Positions 21,875 through 33,785 of a stretch of DNA of 64,000 nucleotides are shown one piece after another. The stretch is from NCBI RefSeq assembly GCF_029633865.1, contig NC_079223.1, forward strand, positions 35,974,739 to 36,038,738. The letters are read 5' to 3'. The position numbers were made by a program, and so were the translations under genes. Origin of the DNA: Lampris incognitus. Lineage: Eukaryota; Chordata; Actinopteri; Lampriformes; Lampridae. The stretch's first letter is position 1; the number at the start of each line of letters is the position of its first letter. Under the pieces are notes generated by a model that had not been told where the DNA came from, searched no databases, and saw only the letters and a program-made list of their open reading frames with translations.

Positions 21875-22139
21875 AGTTCATCTAATTTTTAAAGTTTTGT
21901 TTTTTTATCATGTAGCAACACTTGGGGCTTATTAAGTTTTTTTTCATGAACTGCTCCCCACCCACCCATATTGGTTTTTCAAACTACTTCTTCAGGTGTG
22001 CAGAAGGTCACAGATACTCTCTATCATTAGTATATGACAAAAAAATGTCAAGGGGTAAGTCTTGCACCGCCGGTGGAAATTTTTCAATTTATCATCTGCT
22101 TTCTTTCTGTCATTGATTATGATCACAACACCACACTTT

Positions 22140-22425
22140 TCTTCTTCTTTCGGCTTGTTCCCTGTTTCTCAGGGGTCACCACAGCGGATTTTACAGTTTC
22201 CATTGGTACCATGTGAAGGCACAGCACCAACGGTGGCCGTTGTTAACCTGGGCCTTGACTGATCAGGTATGGTCTTGTCAAGCCGCATACTGATTTGGCA
22301 AAATTTTATGTCGGATGCCCTTCCTGACAGAACCACTAACCCTATGGATGGGGGCACAGGTAAAGGGCTGGATGTCATCCCAGTATTCATGGACTGAGCC
22401 CATGCCTGATGCCACCGATCCCAAC
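22140..22425 (-). mobile_element. Short RTE-derived non-autonomous element
   Basis: Its right part (TGGTATGGTCTTGTC, GATTTGGCAAAATTTTA, ATGCCCTTCCTGACAGAACC) resembles the 5' end of the RTE element (48290-48430). Its left part (TTTCGGCTTGTTCC, GGGGTCACCACAGCGGAT) resembles the 3' end (42025-42060). The coding middle is gone. A close copy is at 23911-24185. Confidence 0.7.
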
Positions 22426-22848
22426 ACCACACATCAAACCAAAAATATTTCTCAGGGCTTTGGTACCCAGCATGTCCGAGCAAAGACAAAAATGGTGGGA
22501 ATGAGCTTAATGTGGTCAAAATGATGGTCAAAATAATAATTACGTCATGCAAAAACAGTGGGTGATTGGGCACTGATCTGACAACATTTGTATGGTAGCC
22601 CTTATCATGACTAAAACACACTTTACTGTGCTACGGAAATCTGTAACATCAAATCTATGAAAGTCATTGGGCTGGATTATCCAATAGGCGTTCAAGCAGA
22701 GAAAAAACGTAATTCAAAACATAAATCAAAAACACGTTCATATTCCTTTTATCGAAGAAGAATGATATGATTGGTCGAGCCATTTGACCCTGGCCCCCGT
22801 CCCTCTCTCCCCTACGCCGCCTATGACAGCTTTGGGATTCTATTGAAC

Positions 22849-23280
22849 ATGGAATCTGAGAATTTGACCAGTGTCCATGAACAGGCGTGCACACTCTGCG
22901 CTTCGTACCCATCTGATTTAGATCAGAACTCCACAGATCATGAAATTATCCAACTCGGATGCTTCGTACAGAGCGAGCAGGATAAGTCTCCTCAAAAAAC
23001 TGCTGCAAGTGCTCTTGAAGCATGGTCTGCAATCAACTTTCCCCAACGTGTTCATAGCCCTATGTATTTTTTACTCTGCCGATGGATGACAAACTGCGAA
23101 GGAGAAAGATAATTTTCACAGATGGCAAGAATGAAAAATGAACTCGGAGCAACGCAAATGCAACAGGGCCTCAGTGCGTTGTCACTGATGGCCATCGAAT
23201 CTGAACTTGTCAGGGACTTGGACTTTGATGAATTTGTGACCGAGTTTACTAATAGGAAAGCCTGGAAGAAGTCTTTCTAA
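22849..23280 (+). pseudogene. hAT transposase C-terminal fragment (ZMYM1-like)
   Basis: Two blocks: SALEAWSAINFPQRVHSPMY and CEGER-stop-FSQMARMKNELGATQMQQ, then LSALSLMAIESELV and FDEFVTEFTNRKAWKK. The second is the conserved hAT dimerisation region of ZMYM1-like transposase genes. A TAA stands where Ser is expected after CEGER. No full-length frame. Confidence 0.65.
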
Positions 23281-23403
23281 GGGCAACTGGAGAAAGGCGA
23301 AGTGGAGAGGAGATTGTCAGACAGACAGACAAGACACAGAGACAGCCCCTGAAGAGCAGAGAACAGCAGACAGACAGTCAGCCAGGAGGAAAGAGCCAGC
23401 AAC

Positions 23404-23538
<135 letters not shown>

Positions 23539-23910
23539 GTGTGGACAACCTACATTCAACATAGTATCATCGTTCATACCAGATACTTTAAGGCTTTTAG
23601 TCAGGTTGTATTGTCAAGGGTTACTTTTCATTTTCCAATGAGGTGCAGTGCTCTCCATAATGAATTAGAGCTATTCTGTGTATGCCCTGTATGCCATGTC
23701 TGATTTATTAAAGAAAAAGAAAACGGAAAAAAAGCCTGACCAGCAAATCAAGTTTGCAAGGGCCCATTAAACATTTATCAGCATCCCTGCCCCCATCACT
23801 GTTCACTGGAAGGGAGAGAATACTATTTGAATGAGATATAACTCATAAAGTTAATATTCCATATTCAATTCATATGTCTTGGCTAGAATATGGATATGGA
23901 TCACGTAATA

Positions 23911-24185
23911 CTTTTTCCTCTTCTTCGCATAAGCCAAAAGAAGAAACCGCCTCAGTGGATTTAACAGTTTCCATCGGTACCCTGTGAGGGCATAGCACCG
24001 ATGGCGTCTGTTGTTAACCCGGGCCTCGGCTGATCCGGTATGGTCTTGTCAATCCGCATACTGATTTGGCAAAATTTTACGTCGGATGCCCTTCCTCACA
24101 GAACCACTAACCCTATGGACGGGGGCACAGGCAAAGTGCTGGATGCCATCCCAGTATTCATGGACTTGCGCCCATGCCTGTTGCT
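23911..24185 (-). mobile_element. Short RTE-derived non-autonomous element, second copy
   Basis: About 85-90% identical to 22140-22425, including GGTATGGTCTTGTCAA, TCGGATGCCCTTCCT and CATCCCAGTATTCATGGAC. The 3' part near 23940 is rearranged. Confidence 0.75.
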
Positions 24186-24636
24186 ACGTAATACTTTGTC
24201 TTATTAATGATTAATGTGGTCCATTTGATCGTGTATTGTGGAGTGACATTGGAATAAACAGGCATTTGCACATCTCCCATGAATGGTTAGATACCAACGA
24301 GAGTTAAAAAGACTATGCAGAGTTCATGGTCAGGACTGAGTTTTCTATTGGAGTTATCAGGGATACAGTTCAAGAGTCCTGCTGTTATATCGATTGTTGC
24401 TTTTTTTTGGAATATTTCAAGTTTGTCTTCAAGTGCAGTTTTTCGAGTTCATTTGTTCAATAGTCACTTTGTGATTATATTTCCACCCATTTACTTTTCT
24501 AAATGTGTATGAGCAGGTAAATCAAACTAAATGTACATATAAAGTATGTATTTTACACTTCAAGATAAACTTAATTTGCTAATCTCAATTTACATTTCAA
24601 TTTATCCCTCAGCGTGTTAAGTTTAATATGACATAT

Positions 24637-24793
24637 TGTAGCGAATTCGGGGGACAACGCAACCACATGAACTGCCGCGGCCGGGACGCGAACCCGTATC
24701 GCCCACACCGCAGGAGGCATCACTAACCACTAAACTAAAGGGTCAGACCCGCTCGCCAGTGGCCAGCGTGTCTTCTTATCCATGCACGTTACA
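24637..24793 (-). mobile_element. tRNA-like family C element
   Basis: Reverse orientation, from TGTAGCGAATTCGGGGG to GCATGGATAAG-complement and CACGTTACA. Reverse B box GGGACGCGAACCCG. Flanked by ATAT on both sides, as is the copy at 12294. Confidence 0.8.
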
Positions 24794-24799
24794 ATATCT

Positions 24800-26035
24800 A
24801 ATTGACAGACTTAAACAGACAGAAGACCATGGCAAAATTATCAAAGCTGTGCATTTATTTTTACAGCTTTTTACAATTATTGTTCTTTAGTAACAGGATG
24901 AAGAGGAGACACTCCTTAAAACACATCTTCATAAGTGAAACAACAGCAAAAAGCCTTCTTACTCCTCCTCAGGAGCACCTGAAATAACCCTTTTTGGCAT
25001 TGGCAACAAAAATCCCAAGAGAGGTGTTTGGTACCATATGCTTCAGGTAAACACAATCTATCAAAATGTCTTACTGACCTGGCTGGGTGTTTGTTTTACT
25101 CCTGGCCTCATCTTTCAGGTTGAGGAGTGGCCGGGCCCGTCAGCCCCCACCCACAACGCCACTACCCCTCGCTCACCGACTTGACTGCCGGAGCCACTTT
25201 TCCTATCGTTAAGATATTACAGCTACGATGGATACATGGACGTCAAATCCACCGCTGCTCTTTCAATTTGCCGAGGAACTGTCTCCGTCTGTCGTTGTGC
25301 TGGATGAAGTCCCTGGCAATCCCCAAAACATCCACTGTTGCCAAAAAATCCCTGACAGCAGTCCATCCATCCATCCATTATCTGAACCGCTTATTCTGCT
25401 CTCAGGGTCGCGGGGATGTGCTAGCTAGAATGCCCATACTGAAAAAATTATTAAACGGATAGTTTTACTAAAATATGCCCATATTTCACTAAATTATTTG
25501 CTCTGAAACAAACATTTATTTCCTGTTGGTAAACCGTTTTAAGTGGGAAGAAGGCTTCGCAACATGTTTGCGATGCTGTGAGCTGCTATGCTCGTCTCTG
25601 TTCGTCGTTTTGCGATTCAAAATTGTGTTGTACTTTGTAGTCGCCATCCGAATCCCATGCAGACTGGCATAGCGTCCACTACCATGTTGGGTATTTGCAT
25701 TAGTTTTACATTTAACAATGTTTACTATTGTTTGCGTGGCCTATCTGATGGGGTGGGGGGTGGGGAGCAATGGACGTGCGTGCCCCGGGGCCCCCTGGTG
25801 GGTTAATCCGGCCACGGTTATGAAATCAACTCTGATATTTCTACTGCTCCACTAACTGATCACTGTGAACAAATGTGAACTATGTAGTACGCATGATACC
25901 CCACTAAAAGATATTTGTAATATTCCTATGAATTCATAAATCAAATACCTGGGGGTTTACCCTACAAAAGGCAAAAATAAATAAATAAATAAAACGAAGT
26001 CAATCTTTGAACGTAGAAAATAAAAGAAAGTAAAG
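24800..26035. other. Unassigned intergenic stretch
   Basis: Contains a CG-rich segment at 25110-25350 with short open frames that match nothing I know. A 3'-end scrap of SINE family B (CATCCATCCATCCATTATCT at 25363-25425) follows it. The rest is AT-rich and unassigned. Confidence 0.4.
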
Positions 26036-26179
26036 CCAAGTTAAATTTATGGCTTCAAAGAGACCTTTCAATACTTGGTCGAATTTATCTAACAAAGATG
26101 GAGTGTTTATCAAGCTGTATGTACCCAATCTACTCTAGTGCCATTCCAAATAGATAAAATCTATTAACCAAATTAATCT

Positions 26180-27175
26180 AAATTTCCTTTGAAGAAACAA
26201 ACCACATTATATGAAAAAAGTAATATGGTTAAAGAAATAAAGGATGGTAGCCTAAACGTTATTGATTTTGATTGCCTTAATGGAACTTTAGAAATTAATT
26301 GGCTAGAATCTTGGATCAAACATAGCAACTCCTTTTGGTACTGTATTCCAAATCACGTATTCAATAAAATTGGAGGATTCAAATGTCTTCTTAAGATGGA
26401 CTTCAATATTGATAAACTACCTGTATCATTATCAGAGTTCCAAAAACAAATATTGTTACATTGGAAAATGTTATATGTACATACCGTTCACCCCATACTA
26501 CTATACTCTGGAATAATAGATATGTATTGTACCAGAATAAATCTTTATTTTATGAAGATTGGTATAGGAGAAATATATGGTCTATAGTTGACTTAATGGA
26601 TTCTAGCGGTAATTTCTTAGATTATGAACAATTTTGCACTAAACATAATTGCACCCCTTCAAAATCAGACTTTATTTATTTACACAAAGCACTTCCTCAA
26701 GAATTTGTCTTCCTAACAAAAAATATATTGGCACACCAACCTATACTACCACAACTGGCCCCACTATCAATTCAAGGGATTTTAATCCTGCACAAAAAAT
26801 GTAGTAATCATTTTATAAGAAACTGTCTTACTGAAATATTATTCCCCAGAAGACAAAATAAAAACGACGTCTTGCGCAAATTTGATAAAAATTCCATTGA
26901 CAGACTAAGAGCAATATATCTAACATTCTCTATACCCCCCCAAAACAAAAGAAACACACTTCAAGATTATGAACAACATTTATCTTTCAGAAGAATTACT
27001 TAGTTTGAATATTGATGACAATATATGCACGCTTTGTGAAAATGATATTGAAGCTACGGACCATATGTTTTTCTCATGTATTGTAACTCATACATCCTGG
27101 CTGGACATCCACAAATGGATAAAACAAAAAAAATTCATCATTTCCACTTTCTATCGCTAGAGACAATACAACATT
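26180..27175 (+). pseudogene. L1/Tx1-type LINE ORF2 C-terminal fragment
   Basis: Three overlapping frames carry pieces of one protein. NWLESWIKHSNSFWYCIPNH and LLKMDFNIDKLPVSLSEFQK (26190-26460). LFYEDWYRRNIWSIVDLMDS and FCTKHNCTPSKSDF (26540-26700). CTLCENDIEATDHMFFSC (27025-27090), the terminal Cys-rich motif. Frameshifts separate them. The pattern fits the C-terminus of a fish L1-clade reverse transcriptase. The AT-rich stretch to about 27680 may be its 3' UTR. Confidence 0.75.
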
Positions 27176-27689
27176 TGGTATGATATTGCAAAGCAAAAAT
27201 GATAAACTCTGTTGTAACGTACGTCTAGCAAGATGTCTTTGTCTAGCAAGATTTTTTTTTAATTTTCATCCCCCAAATTTGGAAGATAACAAATCCTCAA
27301 TTTCCAGGAAGATAACAAATCCCGCAAATTTGTTATCTTCCTGAATGAATTTAAATTATACTTGAACTCTTTAAAACTTCTACAAGGAATAAAAGCACAA
27401 AAGTTGTGATATTTTTTTAAAAAAATTCCTCGCTGAATTAGATAACTAAGAAACTGGATTTCCCCTTGACTGATAGTTTATATATTTTATTTATTGATCC
27501 TATTTTGTCTTTTTTAAGTCATGCCATTCAGAACTTAACATATTAAAACACCTTCTCTGTTTATGTTTATGATTCTGTTTATGACTGTTTGCTAAGTTGT
27601 GGTTCCCTTTGGCAATCTCTTTGTCATTTTCAAATACCTGTTAAATATCATTGTTGCCATATTTGTTCTTATACATTTTCAAAAAAAAA

Positions 27690-27901
27690 AAAACTTCCCG
27701 AGAAAACTGAGTTGCTGCTACAAGTGGTGTTTGTGGGCCAGTAGGGAGCAGTCTTCCCTCTGGTGCTAATAGAACATCCATTCATTATCTGAACCGCTTT
27801 TCCTGCTCTCAGGGTCGTGGGATGCTGGAGCCTATCCCAGCAGTCATTGGACGGCAGGTGGGAAGACACCCTGGTCAGGCCGCCACGCCATCACAGGGCC
27901 G

Positions 27902-27993
<92 letters not shown>

Positions 27994-28370
27994 GGATGAT
28001 TTAGCACGGCCGATTCACCTGACTGACATGTCTTTGGACTGTGGGAGGAAACCGGAGCCCCGGAGGAAACCCACGCAGACACGGGGAGGACATGCAAACT
28101 CCACACAGAGGACGACCCGGGATGACCCACCAAGGTTGGACTGCCCTGGGGCTCGAACCCAGGACCTTCTTGTTGTGAGGCGACCTCACCAACCACTGCG
28201 TCACCATGCCTCCCGCTAATGGAACAACAAAAATCAAATCCTAGTGCAGTGATGGGGACACCGTGCTGTAGGCGATGCCATCCTTCGGATGAGACGCTAA
28301 AACTGAGGCCCTGACTCACTGTGGTCATTAAAGATCCCATGGTACTCACCACAAAGAGTGCCGGGAGGAT
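27690..28370. mobile_element. Dispersed repeat interrupted by a SINE
   Basis: Left part 27690-27775 and right part 28215-28370 (CCTTCGGATGAGACGCTAAA, TGTGGTCATTAAAGATCCCA) look like one fish dispersed repeat. It is split by the family B SINE at 27776-28214, as shown by the near-identical GCTAATAGAAC / GCTAATGGAAC at the junctions. Confidence 0.6.
27776..28214 (-). mobile_element. tRNA-headed SINE, family B, with (CA)n expansion
   Basis: Reverse copy: ATTATCTGAACCGCTTTTCC at the tail, a CA array of about 41 units at 27907-27989, then TGTCTTTGGACTGTGGGAGG, and the head with reverse B box GGGGCTCGAACCC at 28149-28161. Target duplication GCTAATRGAAC at 27765-27775 and 28215-28225. Confidence 0.85.
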
Positions 28371-28851
28371 TGCCGTGGCTTGTACAAACCAAACAGACAC
28401 CGGCCAACAGGATGGCACAACACAGGAGCGCTAACACGTCAGGCCAGCACACTGCAGTCTACACCCATCTACCGACCAGTGGCCACTCTTTCAGGGATGA
28501 GGATGTGCACATCCTTGATAGGGAAGAACACTGAATGGGGAGTCAAAAGAGGCCATCTATGTGAAGAGGGAACGACCATCCCTGAACCGGTGGGGGGGGG
28601 CGGCTAAGAATATATCTGTCACCATCTTACAATGCTGTGATTGCAAACCATTCCCAAATCCTCTATCTGTGAATAGTACACATGGCCATTGTTACTCTAA
28701 TCAATGCCACATCAGTTTGCATATGAAACTGATTGTTGGTTTCGGTCGTTATGCCACAGTATTGTTTGTAAGGGTGGGGATACCTGCAGTCAGTTGGACT
28801 GAAGAGGTCAACTTTCTTTGAATTCATTGCCTGGATTATTGAGCATGCATA

Positions 28852-30473
28852 CAGTAGCTTGCAAAAGTATTCATACCCCTTGAACTTTTCCACATTTTAT
28901 CACGTTACGACCACAAACATAAATATATTTTATTGGAATTTTATGTGAAAGACCAACACAAAGTGGCACACAACTGTGAAGTACAAAGAAAATTACACAT
29001 GATTAAAAAATTTTTACAAATAAAAAATGAAAAGTGCAGTGTGCAAAAGTATTCAGCCCCCTTTTCTCTGAGTGCAACCAATTGCCTTCAGAAGTTGCCT
29101 GATGATTGCTGAATGATCGAATGTTGACCTAATGACTAAATAGAGTCAACGTGTGTGTAATCTAATCTCAGTACAAATACAGCTGTTCTGTGACGGCCTC
29201 AGAGGTTTGTTAAGAGAATATTGGGGAGCAAACAGCATCATGAAGTCCAAGGAACACACCAGACAGGTCAGGGATAAAGTTGTGGAGAAGTTTAAAGCAG
29301 AGTTAGGCTATAAAAGATTTCCCAAGCTTTGAACATCTCACGGAGCACTGTTCAATCCATCATCCGGAAATGGAAAGAGTATGGCACAACTGCAAATCTA
29401 CCAAGACACAGCCGTCCACCTAAACGTACAGGCCGAACAAGGAGAGCACTGATCAGAGATGCAGCCAAGAGGCTCATGGTGACTCTGGACGAACTGCAGA
29501 GATCCACAGCTCAGGTGGGGGAATCTGTCCACAGGACAACTATTGGTCGTGCACTGTACAAATCTGGCCTTTATGGAAGAGTGGCAAGAAGAAAGCCATT
29601 GTTAAAAGAAAACCATAAGAAGTCCCGTTTGCAGGTTTGCCAGAAGCCATGTGGGGGACACAGCAAACATGTGGAAGAAGGTGCTCTGGTCAGATGAGAC
29701 CAAAATTGAATTGGCCTAAATGCAAAACGCTATGCATGGCGGAAACTAACACTGCACATCACTCTGAACACACCACCATCCCCACTGTCAAACATGGTGG
29801 TGGCAGCATCATGCTCTGGGGTGCTTCTCTTCAGCAGGACAGGGAAGATGGTCAGAGTTGATGGGAAGATGGATGGAGCCAAGTACAGGGCAATCTTGGA
29901 AGAAAACCTGTTGGAGTCTGCAAAAGACTTGAGACTGGGGCGGAGGTTCACCTTCCAGCAGGACAACGACCCTAAACATAAAGCCCGGGCTACAATGGAC
30001 TGGTTTAAAACAAAACATATTCATGTGTTAGAATGGCCCAGTCAAAGCCCGGACCTAAAGCCAATTGAGAATCTGTGGCAACATCTGAAAAACTGCCGTT
30101 CACAAACGCTCTCCATCTAATCTGACTGAGCTTGAGCTGTTTGCAAAGAAGAATGGGCAAAAATTTCAGTCTCTAGATGTGCAAAGCTGGTAGAGACATA
30201 CCCCAAAAGTCTTGCAGCTGTAGTTGCAGCAAAAGGCGGTTCCACCAAGTATTGACTCAGGGGGGCTGAATACTTTTGCACACCGCACTTTTCTAGTTTT
30301 TTATTTGTAAAACATTTTTAAAATCATGTATAATTTTCTTTGTACTTCACAATTGTGTGCCACTTTGTGTTGGTCTTTCACATAAAATTCCAATAAAATA
30401 TATTTATGTTTGTGGTCGAAACGTGACAAAATGTGGAAAAGTCAAGGGGTATGAATACTTTTGCAAGCCACTG
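28852..30473 (+). mobile_element. Tc1/mariner element with ~212-bp IR/DR ends
   Basis: Terminal inverted repeats 28852-29063 and 30261-30473 are nearly perfect and flanked by TA (28850-28851, 30474-30475). Each holds an outer and an inner copy of GCAAAAGTATTCA, the IR/DR layout of fish Tc1 elements. The transposase inside is broken by frameshifts. Confidence 0.95.
29290..30245 (+). pseudogene. Tc1 transposase pseudogene
   Basis: Pieces in three frames. Helix-turn-helix part SRSTVQSIIRKWKEYGTTAN and RTGRTRRALIRDAAKR (29329-29630). Catalytic part [20 protein letters not shown] (29750-29820), [20 protein letters not shown] and [13 protein letters not shown] (29945-30100). The DDE-region motifs QQDNDPKH and PIENLW are visible, but frameshifts near 29635, 29700, 29820 and 30100 exclude a full protein. 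Confidence 0.9.
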
Positions 30474-30866
30474 TAAAGAACATCAACTAGACAGTATCTA
30501 TATACCTGAGGATATCTAAGATTACCTGTTGACAAGTAAGTGAAGGCATATGGAATCCCAGCCATCCATTAATACCGTGTGCAAAAAGCAACAGTTTCTA
30601 AATGAAGAAAATATGAATGAAGTATGAAGTTTTGACCATGTGTCACGCAACACATTGACCGAGATGGAAAATATTTTGCAGTAACACAAATGCATACACA
30701 GACACAGATGAGGGCAACTTTAGGTAATAGTAGTTATAGAGACAAAAGAGTACATATTACACATGAATTAGTCTATTAGATACTAACTACTTCTTGTAAC
30801 TATAGGTGGTTTATGGCCATTAAATTCGCTCTGACCATGTGGAAGAGGAGCTATAAGACGACCCCT

Positions 30867-30870
30867 GCGC

Positions 30871-30924
<54 letters not shown>

Positions 30925-30942
30925 TGTGTGTGTGTGTGTGTG
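30867..30942 (+). repeat. (GC)n(GT)n alternating purine-pyrimidine repeat
   Basis: About nine GC units run straight into about 28 GT units with one break (GTGGTG). Confidence 0.95.
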
Positions 30943-30969
30943 ACTGGTAGAGTTGTTTGTGAGGGCCAC

Positions 30970-31070
30970 TAAGAGGAATCTGTCCACAAACAAGCTGCCC
31001 ATCCTGCACCATGCCCCTTGTGGGAGCAGTGATGCTGTGAACTGTTAATGCAACTGTAATGTTTTACTCC
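30970..31070 (-). pseudogene. Decayed CD300-like Ig V exon fragment
   Basis: + strand AAGCTGCCCATCCTGCACCA (30992-31011) matches the CD300-like exon 3 at 13208-13230; the alignment extends about 80 bp either way, covering the ISVHCYY to WCRMGS region. Here the reading frame and the Cys codons are lost. Confidence 0.6.
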
Positions 31071-31189
31071 ATGACATACCACAAGGTGTGACTGGATGAA
31101 ACTGGCCAAGCCCTCCAACTGACTAGGTCGCATGTACTCTTGATGTATACACACTTCACAAGGGTGAAATCTCTCTTCCCTGCTCAGAA

Positions 31190-31394
31190 GCTCCCAATGG
31201 CCGCAACCTCTAGGACCAGTCTGTAAGGGTCCTGAGGTTTCTTTCCAGCAAAGCCGCTGAATGGGCTCATGCTCCATGAAGACGGGTCAGTGTATCGACT
31301 GGAGCTGCTGGATTTTTTATGCAGCCACAACAACCTGGAGCTCAATATTGTAAATACGCTACAGATAATGCTGAACCACACCATCACCCCAACC

Positions 31395-31432
<38 letters not shown>

Positions 31433-31640
31433 CACACACATGCATGCACGCAGGCACACCACTCTGCCTCTCAACATCACTAGCTCAACAGAAATCGTTA
31501 ACTAAGTACCACTGTCTCAGAGGACTGGACCTCAAGTGGGAGAAAAACACAGACTCCATAATCAACAAGTACCAGCAGGTTTTATTACTCTTGCAGCTGA
31601 AGAAATTCAACTCCACTCTGGCAAGCAGGAAAAAAAAAAG
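31190..31640 (+). mobile_element. LINE reverse transcriptase 3' fragment
   Basis: + frames contain LPLNITSSTEIVN then LDLKWEKNTDSIINKYQQ and LQLKKFNSTL, which resemble the LKWxxNTDxIIKKxQQRLYFLRxLKKFN block of fish non-LTR retrotransposons. Interrupted by (CA)n at 31398-31440. Frames are broken. Confidence 0.5.
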
Positions 31641-32350
31641 AAAAGTTAAAGCATTCAGGTTCAAGAATAACGTTTTCTGCCCAGAGGTGATCCCCATCAA
31701 TATCCCGTCTACTTGGTACACTTTGTTCATACTTGCTGTAAAACTGGAACAGTCAAGACTTGAAAGTTAGCGTTCTGCTCTACGCTTTAGGTGGTATTTT
31801 AAACAACTCTCTGCCAATCTCACCGCTAATCCCCACATTTGTATTTATCACTGTTCACACGTTTCTTTACAGAGCGATGTCCACATGTGCAAAACCCAAG
31901 TCCAGTTTGAATAATGGTACTACTTGTGCAATCGTGCCGATTTTCTCTTTGCACACTATTATTTCATAAAGTCTCTTCCTTGACTTAACCTCTTAACAAA
32001 TATAACCAGCTTTCATAATGTTGTGTTACAGCCTGTGTACTTTGGGTGTGCAACCACCAAGTCAAATTCCTATGAGTGTAAACATGCCCGTTGATAAAAC
32101 AGGTTCTGGCTGGAACTCTGACAAGGGGATGGTCGCCTGAACTGTATATGCCAGTTCTGAATCCAACACGTAAACACATTTGAATATAAATCGAACATAG
32201 CTAAATACGTTCCTTGATGCTAAACACGGTAAATTCAAAAGGTCCAAATAAAACAGAGCACTGGGATCGTGCTTGTAACACCAGGCAGCTGGTGTTATTT
32301 CCCTTCACAATGAAACCCACCACTGATCCCCACAGCATCCCTATTCCATC
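31641..32350. other. Intergenic, nothing recognised
   Basis: No exon, repeat family or motif identified. Confidence 0.4.
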
Positions 32351-32355
32351 CCTCC

Positions 32356-32562
32356 ATCCATCCATCCATCCATTATCCAAGCGCTTATCCTGCTGTCAGG
32401 GTCGTGGGGATGCTGGAGCCTATCCCAGCAGCCATTGGACGGCAGGCAGGGAGACACCTTGGACAGGCCGCCAGGCCATCACAGGGCCCGCCCAGACAAA
32501 CACACACACGCACACACACACACAAACACACACACACGCACACACACACACACACACACAAA
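32356..32562 (-). mobile_element. SINE family B, truncated, with (CA)n
   Basis: CCATCCATTATCCAAGCGCT, GATGCTGGAGCCTATCCCAG and GGCCGCCAGGCCATCACAGG match the family's tail; the rest is replaced by a CA array at 32499-32560. Confidence 0.85.
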
Positions 32563-33359
32563 TGTTATGGTCACGGTGAGGGGCACGTTGATTAAAGTCA
32601 TCAGAGATTAAGGCCTGATCTGTGTCAACATCATTGAGGTTTTGGGAAGGACAGAGAAGCGACAGAGAGAGAGGGACGGAAAACACGCAAAACACACGCA
32701 CGCACGCGCACGCACACCCACATTGATTCACCGTTATCGGATGTAGAGCCTCTCTCATCAGCCCTACACCATAAAACCCGCTTACAATCCTTCTATACAA
32801 AACACACTCTCACCCATGTGTTTGGAGAAGGAGGCAGGACGTTGACCGGCAGCCATTGATGGTATTAACTTTGCGCAGGTGAGTTATCCGCACCTTTGTA
32901 AGTAACCCAAATATTCCTTGGGGGAGTCATTTCTGTTCCAAACACATCACACACCTTCTGTGTTGGGAAACGCTCCCCAAGTCAAGATACTACACGGCGC
33001 ATCAAGCTTGTCAGCTGCCTTATCGGTCTACCTGTGAGTCCTCAACTGCGCTGAGGAAATCCATTTCGCACCATGCGTCGTTTAATGTCTTCCTTTGAAG
33101 TGCCGGGAGCGCCCAGGCGTAATTCAACACCGCCGCAAGGAGACCATCAAAGCAGCACTCACTTGTGGCCGTCCGAAGGAGCGGCTGAATTTATTGCTTA
33201 ATATCAGATCAAACCTTGAATGAAACGGAGATATATATATATATATAAAAACAGCTGCAGCGATTCTAAATAATAGCCACAGCAAATCTGATGAACCCGT
33301 GACCTGACGTCCCATTCAGCATCGGCTTGTTTGAGCGCTGCGGGTTATATGTAACGCCC

Positions 33360-33546
33360 CCCTCTGTATGCGGTAGGTGTCAGTGAGGCGTCGCGCTGAG
33401 CGGGACCCAGCGCGTACACCCTCCTCACTACACCGCGCACGCTATACAACTGTGAAGGCTCTTCTTCAAGATACTGCCAAGACAGGTTTGTCAGCGGACC
33501 CGGGGACCAGACGCAGAGGATTAAAACGATCTTGTCGACCAAATAG
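33360..33546 (+). other. Candidate non-coding first exon and promoter of sema4g
   Basis: CG-dense stretch (AGGCGTCGCGCTGAGCGGGA at 33386-33405, ACACCGCGCACGC) ending at AAATAG and a GTATTG donor at 33547. Its distance and strand would suit a 5' UTR exon of sema4g, but this is inference from composition only. The preceding 32563-33359 and the following 33850-35190 hold nothing I recognise. Confidence 0.3.
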
Positions 33547-33734
33547 GTATTGGCTGGCTGTGTGTATGCGTGTATGTGTGTGTGTGTGTGTGTGGTGTAT
33601 GTAAGTGTGTGTGTGTGTGTGGGGGGGGGGGGGGTGGAGGGTGAATAGACCGTGGAGGCGTGCCACCTGTGACGGAAAATAATATGGAGCGAATGTGTCG
33701 GACAGGTTTGTCTAGTAGCCTATGTCGGTAGCCT

Positions 33735-33785
33735 GCTAACTTGCTAACTCACTAACTAACTATTAACTAACTATTAACTAACTAA
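33735..33785 (+). repeat. (CTAA)-rich simple repeat
   Basis: Irregular CTAACT and ATTAACTAACT units. Confidence 0.7.

Noticed and set aside
25127..25462. 111-codon frame in a CG-rich segment that might be a gene
   Set aside because: No recognisable motif, no splice signals, and its end overlaps a SINE scrap; left as unassigned.
28028..28418. Open frames on both strands near 28.2 kb
   Set aside because: They lie in a SINE with clear target duplications and in a dispersed repeat; no protein domain is seen.
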